Source: Desulfosudis oleivorans | GTDB taxonomy: Bacteria; Desulfobacterota; Desulfobacteria; Desulfobacterales; SURF-7 | Direction: 5' to 3' | Length of the DNA: 64,000 nt | Assembly: GCA_020723305.1 (NCBI GenBank) | Contig: DYJC01000002.1 | Location: 124,001 to 188,000, forward strand | Shown here: in pieces, positions 52,786 through 61,463 of the stretch | Numbering within the stretch: position 1 is the first letter of the stretch | Layout of the letters: each line of letters starts with the position of its first letter | The notes under the pieces: model-generated | The model's input: the letters and a program-made list of their open reading frames with translations, nothing else | What the model was told of the DNA's origin: nothing | Databases searched by the model: none | Position numbers and translations under genes: made by a program

Positions 52786-54042
52786 ATGAAAGCGGTAATC
52801 CTCTCCACAGGTGATGAAATCCTGACCGGCGCAATTGTTGACAGTAACGCTGCGTATATTGCCGGCAAACTGGTTGAAGCCGGGGTCTTTGTATACCGGA
52901 AGTATAGTGTCGGTGATGATCTTGATGAAATCATTTCGGTTCTTACGGAAATTGGAACACGATCGGATATTGCAATTGTCACAGGCGGATTGGGTCCAAC
53001 CAGGGATGATCTTACGGCAGAAGCGGTTGCCAAAGCAGCGAGTGTTCCATTGATATTCAGTGAAGAAGCAGATCGATCCATAAAGGCGTATTTTCGAAAA
53101 CGGAACCGGTCGGAGCATATTGCAGATAAAAAACAGGCCATGCTGCCGGATGGTTCGATATGTTTGCCGAATCCAGTGGGGACTGCTCCTGGTTTTATTA
53201 CAAAAATCGGTCAGTGTCATCTGTTTTGCATACCGGGTGTTCCTTCTGAAATGCAATATCTGATGTCCCATGCTGTTCTGCCGGAGATCAAAAAGAGATT
53301 TGAGGATGAAAAACAGGTTTTCCGGATCAAAAAAATATCTTTGTTCGGGTTGCCCGAATCGGTTGTCGGAGAGAAAATTGACGAGTTGTCTTCCCATTTT
53401 CCGGAGGTAAAACTCGGGCTCAGGGCGCATTTTCCGATGATCCAGATCCGTCTTTACGCTGCCGGAAAACAGGATGATAGGATTCGAGAACAGATGGAAA
53501 AGGCTGGTGAATGGGTGATGGAGAGGCTTGGTCAATGGATTTTTTCCAAAGCAGGTCTTTCCATGGAGGAGGAGATCGGCAGACTGTTAGCCCGTAAGAA
53601 GGCGACCCTGGGTGTGGCGGAGAGCTGTACAGGCGGTCTGATTTCCCATATGCTGACAAACGTTCCCGGCAGTTCCTCTTACTTCATATTTTCCGCTGTT
53701 GCGTATTCAAACCAGGCAAAGATTCAGGTTCTGAATGTTTCTACTGATTCCTTGGATTCATATGGGGCAGTCAGCCGGCAGGTTGTTCGGGAAATGGCCA
53801 AAGGAGTCCGGGATGTTTCCGGAGCGACCTATGGGCTTGCAACCAGTGGAATTGCAGGCCCGGATGGAGGGACTCCGGAGAAACCAACGGGAACCATCTG
53901 CATTGGTATCGCAACACCGGATAAGGTTTATGCAAAAACGCTTCAGCTTTCTTTTGAGGATCGAATAAAAAACAAAACCATTTTTGCCATGGCAGCTTTG
54001 GAAATGCTGAGGAGAGAAATTACGGGATATGCGGTTTCTTAA
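52786..54042 (+). CDS. cinA: CinA family protein (NMN amidohydrolase-like / ADP-ribose pyrophosphatase)
   Basis: 418 aa. N-terminal MoCF-type domain: ILSTGDEILTGAIVDSNAAYIAGKL, VTGGLGPTRDDLTAEAVAKA, MLPDGSICLPNPVGTAPGF and CIPGVPSEMQYL. C-terminal CinA domain (about 262-415): LGVAESCTGGLISHMLTNVPGSSSYF, ATSGIAGPDGGTPEKPTGTICIGIA. Relatives recycle NMN formed by NAD-using reactions. It begins 3 nt after the mlaA stop and probably shares its transcript. Confidence 0.93.
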   Translation: MKAVILSTGDEILTGAIVDSNAAYIAGKLVEAGVFVYRKYSVGDDLDEIISVLTEIGTRSDIAIVTGGLGPTRDDLTAEAVAKAASVPLIFSEEADRSIKAYFRKRNRSEHIADKKQAMLPDGSICLPNPVGTAPGFITKIGQCHLFCIPGVPSEMQYLMSHAVLPEIKKRFEDEKQVFRIKKISLFGLPESVVGEKIDELSSHFPEVKLGLRAHFPMIQIRLYAAGKQDDRIREQMEKAGEWVMERLGQWIFSKAGLSMEEEIGRLLARKKATLGVAESCTGGLISHMLTNVPGSSSYFIFSAVAYSNQAKIQVLNVSTDSLDSYGAVSRQVVREMAKGVRDVSGATYGLATSGIAGPDGGTPEKPTGTICIGIATPDKVYAKTLQLSFEDRIKNKTIFAMAALEMLRREITGYAVS

Positions 54043-54384
54043 TCTGCCATAACACATAGTATGGTTTGATAAACTGTGTTTAATTTCTTGACACGCGTTT
54101 TATTCTAACATAAGACAATATCAATATTGAATGCAGTACCACACAGCAGCCACTCACCGGCTGATAATCGTTGGTCTGTTTCTACGTTTTCTTTCAAAAA
54201 AATGTTTGTATAATTTATCGTTGCCGGGATTTGTAAATGATCTGTCCTGGTTTATCGTTATTATAAAAAGATTATCTAATATTATAGCTTGTGAATTCAA
54301 AGCGTAAAAAAAAGATTGGTTTTTGTGCCGAGGGAGTTTGGAATTTATTATTAATCATTTTTTTTGCTCAGGGGGGAGATATCT
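54043..54384. other. 342-bp A/T-rich gap with a possible promoter
   Basis: The only candidate signal is TTGACA (54088-54093), 17 nt, TAAGAC (54111-54116) on the plus strand, which would drive the acyl-CoA ligase with a leader of about 260 nt. No gene, hairpin or repeat recognised. Confidence 0.35.
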
Positions 54385-56067
54385 ATGGGAACATTGAGTG
54401 ATTGTAAAAATTTACTGGAATGTGCATTACACTGGGAAAAGAACGATCCAAATCGGATTTATTTTACCCAGCCGATGGGGGGCGGTGATGCCAACGTCAA
54501 GACATGGACATGGAAAGAGGCTGTCGGTGAAGCACGCCGCATGGCTTCATATCTGAAAAGCCTGAATCTGCCGGAAAAAAGCAATATCGCCCTTTGTTCC
54601 AAAAACTGTGCTCACTGGATCATGGCAGATCTTGCCATCTGGATGGCCGGCCACGTCAGTATACCGATTTTCCCGATTCTGACAGCCGATATCGTTCAAT
54701 ACACCCTTGAGCATTCTGAATCCAAGCTCCTGTTTGTGGGCAAGCTCGATCCGATCTGGGATGAAATGAAAAAAGGGGTAGCGGATGATCTGCCAAAGAT
54801 CGCTTTCCCTCTGGCACCGGAAAATGATCATGATCAGTGGGATGAGATTGTCGCCAAACAGAAACCGCTGGCTGACGTGGCAGACCGTTCTCCGAAAGAG
54901 CTTGCCACAATTATTTACACCTCGGGCAGCACCGGCAAACCAAAGGGTGTCATGCTCAGCTTTGAGGCCATGCTCCGGAGCGCAAAAGGTATCACATCCT
55001 ATATGGAGATTAAAAAGGAGGACCGAACACTGTCATACCTTCCTTTGTCCCACAGTTTCGAGCGATTCGTCGTTGAATCCGTCTCCATCTGGGTGGGAGG
55101 ATCGCTGTGGTTTGCCGAGTCGCTGGATACATTTTTACAAGATCTTCAGAGAGCACGTCCAACCCTGTTTATTTCTGTGCCGCGGCTTTGGCTGAAATTC
55201 CAGCTGGGTGTTTTCAAAAAGATGCCGCCTGAAAAACTCAATCGCCTGCTGAAAATTCCGATCCTCAACGGTATTGTGAAGAAGAAAATTCGAAAAGGAT
55301 TGGGCCTGGATCAGGTCAGATTCGCGGGTTCCGGATCTGCACCTATACCCAAGGAAGTTCTGGAATGGTATCGCGGGCTGGGCCTTGAACTGCTGGAAGG
55401 CTACGGGATGACCGAAAATTTTGCTTATTCCCACTGCACCAAGCCCGGACAGGTACGTCCAGGTTATGTAGGAGCGCCTTATCCGGATGTTCAGCAAAAA
55501 ATCAGCCCGGAGGGAGAGGTTCTGGTCAAGAGCCCGGGTACAATGATGGGGTATTACAAAAATCCGGAAGAGACCAAGGCATCGTTTACGGCAGACGGGT
55601 TCCTGAAAACCGGGGATCTTGGTGAAATTGATGAGATGGGCCGTTTGAGAATTACCGGCCGTGCAAAAGAGCTGTTTAAAACCTCAAAAGGCAAATACGT
55701 TGCCCCGGCTCCTATCGAGAATCTGATTGCAAACCATCCGCGGATCGAAGCTTGCGTGGTGACCGGTTCCGGATTTCCTCAACCCCATGGTGTGGTAATG
55801 CTGTCCGAGGATGCACAGGCTGCAATTAAAAATGGAGCAAAAGAGACCATTGAAAAAGAATTGGCTGAACATCTCAAAGAAGTTAACAAAAAGCTGCCTG
55901 AATACGAGCATTTGTCTTTTCTGGCAATAACCAACGATACATGGATGCCGGAAAACGGATTCCTGACGCCGACGATGAAGATCAAACGCAGCAAACTGGA
56001 AAGCACATATGGTCCTTCTGCTGACAAATGGTATAATTCTCGAAAGCCGGTTGTGTGGGAGGGTTAA
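54385..56067 (+). CDS. Long-chain acyl-CoA synthetase-like AMP-binding enzyme
   Basis: 560 aa from ATG 54385, which has GGGGGGAG 6 nt upstream; the longer frame is not used. ANL fold: TIIYTSGSTGKPKGVMLSF (P-loop A3), LSYLPLSHSFERF, FAGSGSAPIPKEVLEWYRGLGLELLEGYGMTENF (A5) and TGDLGEIDEMGRLRITGRAKELFKTSKGKYVAPAPIE (A7-A8), C-terminal Lys in GFLTPTMKIKRSK. It activates fatty acids to acyl-CoA through an acyl-adenylate. Transcribed alone, ended by a strong terminator. Confidence 0.92.
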   Translation: MGTLSDCKNLLECALHWEKNDPNRIYFTQPMGGGDANVKTWTWKEAVGEARRMASYLKSLNLPEKSNIALCSKNCAHWIMADLAIWMAGHVSIPIFPILTADIVQYTLEHSESKLLFVGKLDPIWDEMKKGVADDLPKIAFPLAPENDHDQWDEIVAKQKPLADVADRSPKELATIIYTSGSTGKPKGVMLSFEAMLRSAKGITSYMEIKKEDRTLSYLPLSHSFERFVVESVSIWVGGSLWFAESLDTFLQDLQRARPTLFISVPRLWLKFQLGVFKKMPPEKLNRLLKIPILNGIVKKKIRKGLGLDQVRFAGSGSAPIPKEVLEWYRGLGLELLEGYGMTENFAYSHCTKPGQVRPGYVGAPYPDVQQKISPEGEVLVKSPGTMMGYYKNPEETKASFTADGFLKTGDLGEIDEMGRLRITGRAKELFKTSKGKYVAPAPIENLIANHPRIEACVVTGSGFPQPHGVVMLSEDAQAAIKNGAKETIEKELAEHLKEVNKKLPEYEHLSFLAITNDTWMPENGFLTPTMKIKRSKLESTYGPSADKWYNSRKPVVWEG

Positions 56068-56145
56068 TATAATAGTAACGTTATCTTACAATATATGATC
56101 GTGCATGATCGGTGTTTGTAAGGTTATCTTAAAAAACAGTACGAT

Positions 56146-56184
56146 AAAAACAGATGGGGGTCTTTTTGACCCCCATCTGTTTTT
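56146..56184 (+). terminator. Intrinsic terminator after the acyl-CoA ligase
   Basis: AAAAACAGATGGGGGTC, loop TTTTT, GACCCCCATCTGTTTTT: a perfect 17-bp stem with a T-run in its 3' arm. Confidence 0.95.
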
Positions 56185-56211
56185 CCAGTTGTAGGGGGAA
56201 AAAAACAAAGG

Positions 56212-57420
56212 ATGACTGTTCCATATTTTGTTTCTCCGGAGTGGCTGATCGACGGAACCGGTGCTGCCCCAAAAAAGAAGGTGTTGATAGGTATTCAAGG
56301 CAGCACTATATTTTCGATTACCGATTGCACAGAAATTGAAAAGAGCAACCAGGATCGTTCACGGCCCAGCGTTTTGGATCTCCCCGGTTTTACGGTATTA
56401 CCTTGTCTGATTGACAGCCACGTTCATCTGACCATGTCCGGAACAGATGACCCTGAAATCAGGGAACAGCAGACAGTTTCCGGGTATGCGGAAACCCGTG
56501 AACAGATCCAGCATCATCTGCAGGAACATTTTCGATATGGTGTTCTGGCCGTGAGGGATGGGGGCGATAAGAACGGGTATACCCTTCGATACCGGGACAC
56601 AGCGTATAACCCTTTACGATTCCCGTATGTTCAGGCAATGTTTGCCGGAAAAGCCTGGCATCAATCCGGCCGATATGGCAGCTTGATCGGCAGGGTTCCT
56701 TTGAAGGGCAGGACGATTGCGGAGTCGGTTGCCCTGGAAGGCGGGTCGTCAGATCTGGTAAAGGTAGTGAATTCCGGGTTGAACAGTCTTCGGGAATTCG
56801 GGAAACAAACGCCCCCTCAGTTTCATCTCCGGGAATTTGAAACCCTGGTTCATGCTGCAAGGCAGATCGGGAAAAGAGTGATGGTTCATGCCAATGGAGT
56901 TGTGCCTGTATCCATCTCAGTGGATGCTGGATGCAATTCAATCGAGCATGGTTTTTTCATGGGCAGGGAAAACCTGAAAAAAATGGCTGAAAAGAAAGTA
57001 ATCTGGGTACCTACGGCAGTGACCATGAAGGCCTATTCCCAGGTTATGAAATCAGAACCCATGCTTTCAGAAGTTTCCCAGCGAAATCTGGATCATCAAC
57101 TAGAACAGATTCAAATGGCCCGCAAGTACGGGGTCAGGACAGCCATTGGAACCGATGCAGGTAGTCCGGGTGTTGATCATGGAAAGGCCGTCATCCAGGA
57201 GATGAAACTATTTATGGAAGCAGGGTATTCTTTGGAAGAGACAGTGATGTGTGCCACGTCCGTTGGAGCGGAATTGCTGGGTTTTACAAAAATCGGGCGA
57301 CTAACCCAGGGAATGAATGCTTGCTTCCTGGTTGTTCCCGGACCTCCTTCAGAACTGCCGGACAGTCTGGAATTCATTGAAAAGATCTGTATTAGCGGCA
57401 GTATGGTATACGAAAAATAA
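56212..57420 (+). CDS. Amidohydrolase-family metal-dependent hydrolase
   Basis: 402 aa. Metal motif HxH in CLIDSHVHLTMSG near residue 72; further ligands HANGVVPVS and SIEHGFFMG in the middle; the Asp in GTDAGSPGVDHGKAVIQEM near residue 310. A barrel flanked by small beta domains is typical of the imidazolonepropionase/prolidase-like amidohydrolases that cleave C-N bonds in cyclic or peptide amides. Substrate unknown. The start follows the terminator by 27 nt and no promoter is obvious. Confidence 0.85.
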   Translation: MTVPYFVSPEWLIDGTGAAPKKKVLIGIQGSTIFSITDCTEIEKSNQDRSRPSVLDLPGFTVLPCLIDSHVHLTMSGTDDPEIREQQTVSGYAETREQIQHHLQEHFRYGVLAVRDGGDKNGYTLRYRDTAYNPLRFPYVQAMFAGKAWHQSGRYGSLIGRVPLKGRTIAESVALEGGSSDLVKVVNSGLNSLREFGKQTPPQFHLREFETLVHAARQIGKRVMVHANGVVPVSISVDAGCNSIEHGFFMGRENLKKMAEKKVIWVPTAVTMKAYSQVMKSEPMLSEVSQRNLDHQLEQIQMARKYGVRTAIGTDAGSPGVDHGKAVIQEMKLFMEAGYSLEETVMCATSVGAELLGFTKIGRLTQGMNACFLVVPGPPSELPDSLEFIEKICISGSMVYEK

Positions 57421-57453
57421 AAAGGGATAATTCGCATGGAAAAAGCTATTCCA

Positions 57454-57483
57454 TCCATTCGGTGATATGAATCACCGAATGGA
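57454..57483. terminator. 13-bp hairpin between convergent genes
   Basis: TCCATTCGGTGAT, loop ATGA, ATCACCGAATGGA, a perfect stem between the ends of the amidohydrolase (plus) and the glycosyltransferase (minus). There is no T-run of note, so it may act as a weak bidirectional terminator. Confidence 0.6.
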
Positions 57484-57504
57484 CGGATAATTAATCAGGT
57501 CAGG

Positions 57505-58896
57505 TTAGGCTGCTTTTCGGAGAGTGGGAGCCACGGTAAATGGATCCTTGCCTGGTAATGAAGGCCATGGGTCCGTGGTTGTTTGAATATCCCGTGTCAT
57601 CCAGCCGTTCTTATGAGGAGTAAACAGCGCATAAAGGCTTATCCAGGACAAGCAGATCATCCAGTAGTAACTGTAAGGAAATGCCCAGATCGCCCTCTCG
57701 TTTTTATACCGAATCGCATAGAAGATTCCCGGAGCGCACGATGCAATAGCTGCTCCAGTCAGCATTTGCGGGCCAACCACCAATGGCATGCAGGCTAGCA
57801 TAATGATCGTGCAAAAATGCATGATCTGCCCCAGGGACATGTCCAGCAGGCTGATCAGGACGTTGATTCTGAGTCCGAGTGCGCCTTCTTTCCGGAATTT
57901 TCTAAATACAAAGTAGGAGATCATGAGGGTCTCACGGACATTGCTTCTGGCCCATCGCAAGAGCATCTTCCAGAGTTTCACAAAAGTGACCGGACAGGCA
58001 GTATGAACCACTGCATTCCGTTCATAATGAACGAAATATCCTTCTCTGAGGATCAGGTTGGTCATTGCCCTGTCTTCACCGATATTGGCCGGAACTCCGC
58101 AGAACTTCTGATCCACCCATTCATGAAGAACCTGCAATGTTACTCCACGCCGATATGCAGACAAGGCGCCCGGGGTACACATTACAGAGTTGATGACACT
58201 CTGGCCTGCACGTAAAAAATCAAAACTAAAGGCAAAGGCCACCTCGAGCATTTTGGGGATGATGCCTTCCTTGTGGTTCAGAATGCGAACATTGCCCGCA
58301 ACAGCCCCGACACGATGGTTACGGACAAACGGGCTTATCAGGTTCCGAAGGGTATGGGGCTCTACGATGGAATCACTGTCGATGGTCACATACACATCTC
58401 CCTGTCCCTGTTTGAAGCCCATATACAATGCATGCCGTTTTCCGCGGTTTGTTGGTTGTTTGAACAATTGAACGCGGTCAGGAAATTCTTTTTCAGCCTG
58501 ATTGAGCCAGTACCAGGTATCATCCTTGCTGCCGTCGTCAACACCCACAATGGATATTTTTTCAGGCGGGTAATCGCTTTGGCAAATACTTTTGATGGTA
58601 TCCAAAACCTGGCGTCCTTCATTATAAGCCGGGACAATGACCGTAACGGTCGGAAGCTCCTCGTCAGTACAGGGAATGACGGGTTTATATTTCATACTGA
58701 GAACAATTCGCCAGATAAAAATTGCAAGATGTATTCCGAAAAAAATGTAGGAAGTTATTAACAATATTCTACCCAGAGGATATTCCTGGACAAAGTTCCA
58801 GATCGGTTTGATATCAGCATATGCAGAGATTGTGATGGATGACATTAAGATCAATAAAAAGGGAAGCAGCGCCTTTTTAGCACTCGCCGTAATCAT
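57505..58896 (-). CDS. Membrane glycosyltransferase family 2 (hyaluronan/PNAG-synthase-like)
   Basis: 463 aa. Two N-terminal membrane helices, cytosolic GT-A domain (about 80-320), then several C-terminal helices. Catalytic motifs: VIVPAYNEGRQV, VDDGSKDDTWYW, TIDSDSIVEP (DxD), the acceptor GEDRAMTN and LLRWARSN (the (Q/R)xxRW motif of processive enzymes). Such proteins polymerise sugars from UDP-donors while exporting the chain. No partner genes (deacetylase, hydrolase) lie beside it. Sugar unknown. Confidence 0.88.
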   Translation of the reverse strand: MITASAKKALLPFLLILMSSITISAYADIKPIWNFVQEYPLGRILLITSYIFFGIHLAIFIWRIVLSMKYKPVIPCTDEELPTVTVIVPAYNEGRQVLDTIKSICQSDYPPEKISIVGVDDGSKDDTWYWLNQAEKEFPDRVQLFKQPTNRGKRHALYMGFKQGQGDVYVTIDSDSIVEPHTLRNLISPFVRNHRVGAVAGNVRILNHKEGIIPKMLEVAFAFSFDFLRAGQSVINSVMCTPGALSAYRRGVTLQVLHEWVDQKFCGVPANIGEDRAMTNLILREGYFVHYERNAVVHTACPVTFVKLWKMLLRWARSNVRETLMISYFVFRKFRKEGALGLRINVLISLLDMSLGQIMHFCTIIMLACMPLVVGPQMLTGAAIASCAPGIFYAIRYKNERAIWAFPYSYYWMICLSWISLYALFTPHKNGWMTRDIQTTTDPWPSLPGKDPFTVAPTLRKAA

Positions 58897-59404
58897 GTAA
58901 GTGTTCCTTTTCAGTTGCAGTAAATTGTTTCTCGTTCAAACCCTTCAGAACGAATCCGCGAGATACTATACCTTTCCGATGAACATATCAACAGATTTCG
59001 TATCGATGATTATCAGATTAGTGATTTTATAATAAGCCGAAAGTTCCGGTCTTCGTTATTCCGATCAAGGTTTCAATGAACTAATTTGGACATTTTATTG
59101 GATTTTTTACTTGTGCCGGGGTTGCGGGAATGGGGCAATTTTTTACAGTCTCAATATTTATGATTACTATAAAAAAAGTGGTATTGTAAGCGTGATTTTA
59201 TAAAAAAACTGCTTTTTGATTGGTCAGGTGAATTGTTTTTCGATTATTATTAGGGAAATTGAAATACATAACATATTTGAATAAAAGAATAAAAATGCTA
59301 ATTATGATGTTTTTGGTTTTTTCCGGAATTTCAATTAAGCGGAATATTTAGCTTGATTAACCAATCATCAAGAAATAAAATTATTCCAAATTCAATAGAT
59401 TACA
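58897..59404. other. 508-bp A/T-rich gap, no gene recognised
   Basis: It separates divergent genes (glycosyltransferase minus, radical SAM plus). Very A/T-rich compared with the neighbours, with stop codons in all frames. Promoters for both directions should lie here, but I do not see a convincing pair of hexamers. Confidence 0.5.
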
Positions 59405-59526
59405 GAGCCAATTTCAAAACTATTACAAAGCGTCACACCGGCGAAAGTCAGTGCTCAGAAAAGAGCCGAAAATACTGGATTTTAATTTTCGCCGGAACTA
59501 CAACAACAGACTTTTGAAATTGGCTC
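59405..59526. mobile_element. MITE copy M3 (122 bp)
   Basis: Ends GAGCCAATTTCAAAAC and CTTTTGAAATTGGCTC, flanked by TACA on both sides. About 96 percent identical to M4 (5 differences in 122 bp by eye). 34 nt upstream of the radical SAM gene. Confidence 0.88.
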
Positions 59527-59560
59527 TACATACATATAATTGTGAGATTGCATACCGATC

Positions 59561-60430
59561 ATGAAAAGGTTTAATAAAGTATATATTGAGATTACCAATG
59601 TCTGCAATCTGTCTTGCAGCTTTTGCCGGAAGAGTACCAGAAAGCCAGATACGCAAACAAAGGAATCATTTCAATATATTCTGAATCAGATTAACTCATT
59701 TACAGATCATATTTACCTGCATGTAAAGGGGGAACCGTTGCTCCATCCTGAACTGCCTGTTTTTCTGGATATGGCCGACAGCAAGGGCATCAGGGTGAAT
59801 ATTACCACCAATGGCGTGCTGATTCATAAGGTTCAGGAGGCATTTCTCAAAAAACCGGCAATCCGGCAGATTAATTTTTCTCTTCACAGTTTGATAGAAA
59901 ATAATAAAGAAAGCTATCTTTATGATATTTTTTATTTTATTGATGTAGCATTGATTCAGACCCAGATCATCATATCATTACGCCTATGGAATTTTCACAA
60001 AATAGATATGGTTGGTGATGAGAAAAATAAAGTGATTATCCGCGCCATTGAAGACCGGTTTTGTGGAGAGATAGAAGGGACTGTAATTCCCGGGAAAGGA
60101 TTCAAAATTAAAGAAAGACTCTATTTAAATATGGATTATGAATTTGAATGGCCAAACCCGGATTCGGATTATCTGAATGAGAATGGATTCTGTTATGCCT
60201 TACGTGACCAGATTGCGATTCTGGTAGATGGTACGGTTGTTCCCTGTTGCCTGGACGGAGAAGGGATTACCGATCTTGGAAATATTTTTGATCAGAATTT
60301 TAGCCGGATTATCAACTCAGAAAGGGCGAAGGCAATCTATAATGGATTCTCGAACCATAAAGCCATAGAAGCATTGTGCAGGAAATGCAGGTACAAGGAG
60401 AGGTTTGAAAAAAACAGGGGCATAAGATAG
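59561..60430 (+). CDS. Radical SAM protein with SPASM-like C-terminus
   Basis: 289 aa. The 4Fe-4S motif is at the very N-terminus: ITNVCNLSCSFCRKST (C-x3-C-x2-C, residues 14-21). Then YLHVKGEPLLHPELPVFLDMA and NITTNGVL (the GGE-like segment) of a short barrel. A C-terminal Cys set follows: FCYALRDQIAILVDGTVVPCCLDGEG and LCRKCRYKERF, resembling SPASM auxiliary-cluster ligands. SPASM proteins modify peptides or other substrates, but no precursor peptide is seen. More A/T-rich than its neighbours and bracketed by two MITE copies. Confidence 0.8.
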   Translation: MKRFNKVYIEITNVCNLSCSFCRKSTRKPDTQTKESFQYILNQINSFTDHIYLHVKGEPLLHPELPVFLDMADSKGIRVNITTNGVLIHKVQEAFLKKPAIRQINFSLHSLIENNKESYLYDIFYFIDVALIQTQIIISLRLWNFHKIDMVGDEKNKVIIRAIEDRFCGEIEGTVIPGKGFKIKERLYLNMDYEFEWPNPDSDYLNENGFCYALRDQIAILVDGTVVPCCLDGEGITDLGNIFDQNFSRIINSERAKAIYNGFSNHKAIEALCRKCRYKERFEKNRGIR

Positions 60431-60486
60431 TTTGAAAATCAAACGATGATGTTTAAAGAATTTTTTTGGATATCATTAATAATAAG

Positions 60487-60608
60487 GAGCCAATTTCAAA
60501 ACGATTATAAAGCGTCACACCGGCGAAAGTCAGTGCTCAGAAAAGAGCCGAAAATACTGGATTTTGGTTTTCGCCGGAACTACAACAAGAGACTTTTGAA
60601 ATTGGCTC
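60487..60608. mobile_element. MITE copy M4 (122 bp)
   Basis: Ends GAGCCAATTTCAAAAC and CTTTTGAAATTGGCTC, flanked by TAAG on both sides. The right TAAG forms part of the coaE ribosome-binding site (TAAGGAG). Confidence 0.88.
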
Positions 60609-60621
60609 TAAGGAGAAAATT

Positions 60622-61281
60622 TTGCTTATTGCTGGATTGACAGGTGGTATTGCGTCGGGAAAGTCCACGGTTTCCGGAATGTTTAGAGAGGCCGGAGCGG
60701 AACTCATTGATGCGGATGAAATTGCCCATGAGGTTGTAAAAAAAGGAAAACCCGCCTGGAGGAAAATTTTGGCCCATTTTGGGGAAGAAATCCTGCTGCC
60801 AGGTGGTGAAATCAACCGGGATTTACTTGGGAAAATCATCTTTCATGATCATTCTCAGAAGAAAGAATTGAACAGGATCGTTCACCCGTTTGTATTTCAA
60901 AAAATGGAGAAGAATATTGAAAATGCTGAATCAGGAAATCCGAGGGCAATCGTGATTCTGGATGTTCCATTATTAATCGAAACCGGAATATACCAGAACC
61001 TGTCTGAGATAATCCTGGTTTATATACCTGAAAATCTTCAGCTCGAGCGTCTCATTGCCCGCGATCATATTTCAGAGATCGATGCAAAAGCGCGTATCCG
61101 CTCCCAAATGCCGATTGATGAAAAAAAACAGTTTGCCAGTATCCTGATCGACAACAGCATGAGTCACGAAAAAACCAAAGAAAAGGTTTTGGATGTTTTT
61201 CAAATTTTACATGAAAAAGAAAGGGCAGAAAAAAAGTCCGGCCGATTTCATCCGTTCATCCCCCATGAAACGTTAGAATAA
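60622..61281 (+). CDS. coaE: Dephospho-CoA kinase
   Basis: 219 aa, TTG start 8 nt after AAGGAG. P-loop GLTGGIASGKSTVSGMF (residues 5-21), LIDADEIAHEVV, NRIVHPFV and LDVPLLIETG, the standard CoaE sequence landmarks. Phosphorylates the 3'-OH of dephospho-CoA, the last step of CoA synthesis. MITE M4 lies immediately upstream, so the gene probably gets a new 5' leader from it. An intrinsic terminator follows. Confidence 0.95.
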   Translation: MLIAGLTGGIASGKSTVSGMFREAGAELIDADEIAHEVVKKGKPAWRKILAHFGEEILLPGGEINRDLLGKIIFHDHSQKKELNRIVHPFVFQKMEKNIENAESGNPRAIVILDVPLLIETGIYQNLSEIILVYIPENLQLERLIARDHISEIDAKARIRSQMPIDEKKQFASILIDNSMSHEKTKEKVLDVFQILHEKERAEKKSGRFHPFIPHETLE

Positions 61282-61325
61282 TCTGTTTTTTTTCTAGAAA
61301 ATATTCCATTGAGATCCTGATGGAC

Positions 61326-61354
61326 AAGGGTCATGGCCGGATGCCCTTTTTTTT
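61326..61354 (+). terminator. Intrinsic terminator after coaE
   Basis: AAGGG, bulged T, CAT, loop GGCCGG, ATG CCCTT with eight T following: about 8 paired bases with one bulge, 44 nt after the coaE stop. Confidence 0.75.
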
Positions 61355-61463
61355 GATGATATATCTGCTTGCTTTCAGAAACAAGCTGAGATAGGAAACA
61401 GTGCCTGTGATGATGAAATCGTTATTACTTGAATGATAAAAATAAAAATTGAGAGTGAAGAAG

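Noticed and set aside
54088-54116. Seventh member of the shared promoter family
   Set aside because: TTGACA and a 17-bp gap are present, but the spacer (CGCGTTTTATTCTAACA) has no similarity to the conserved one and the strand differs.
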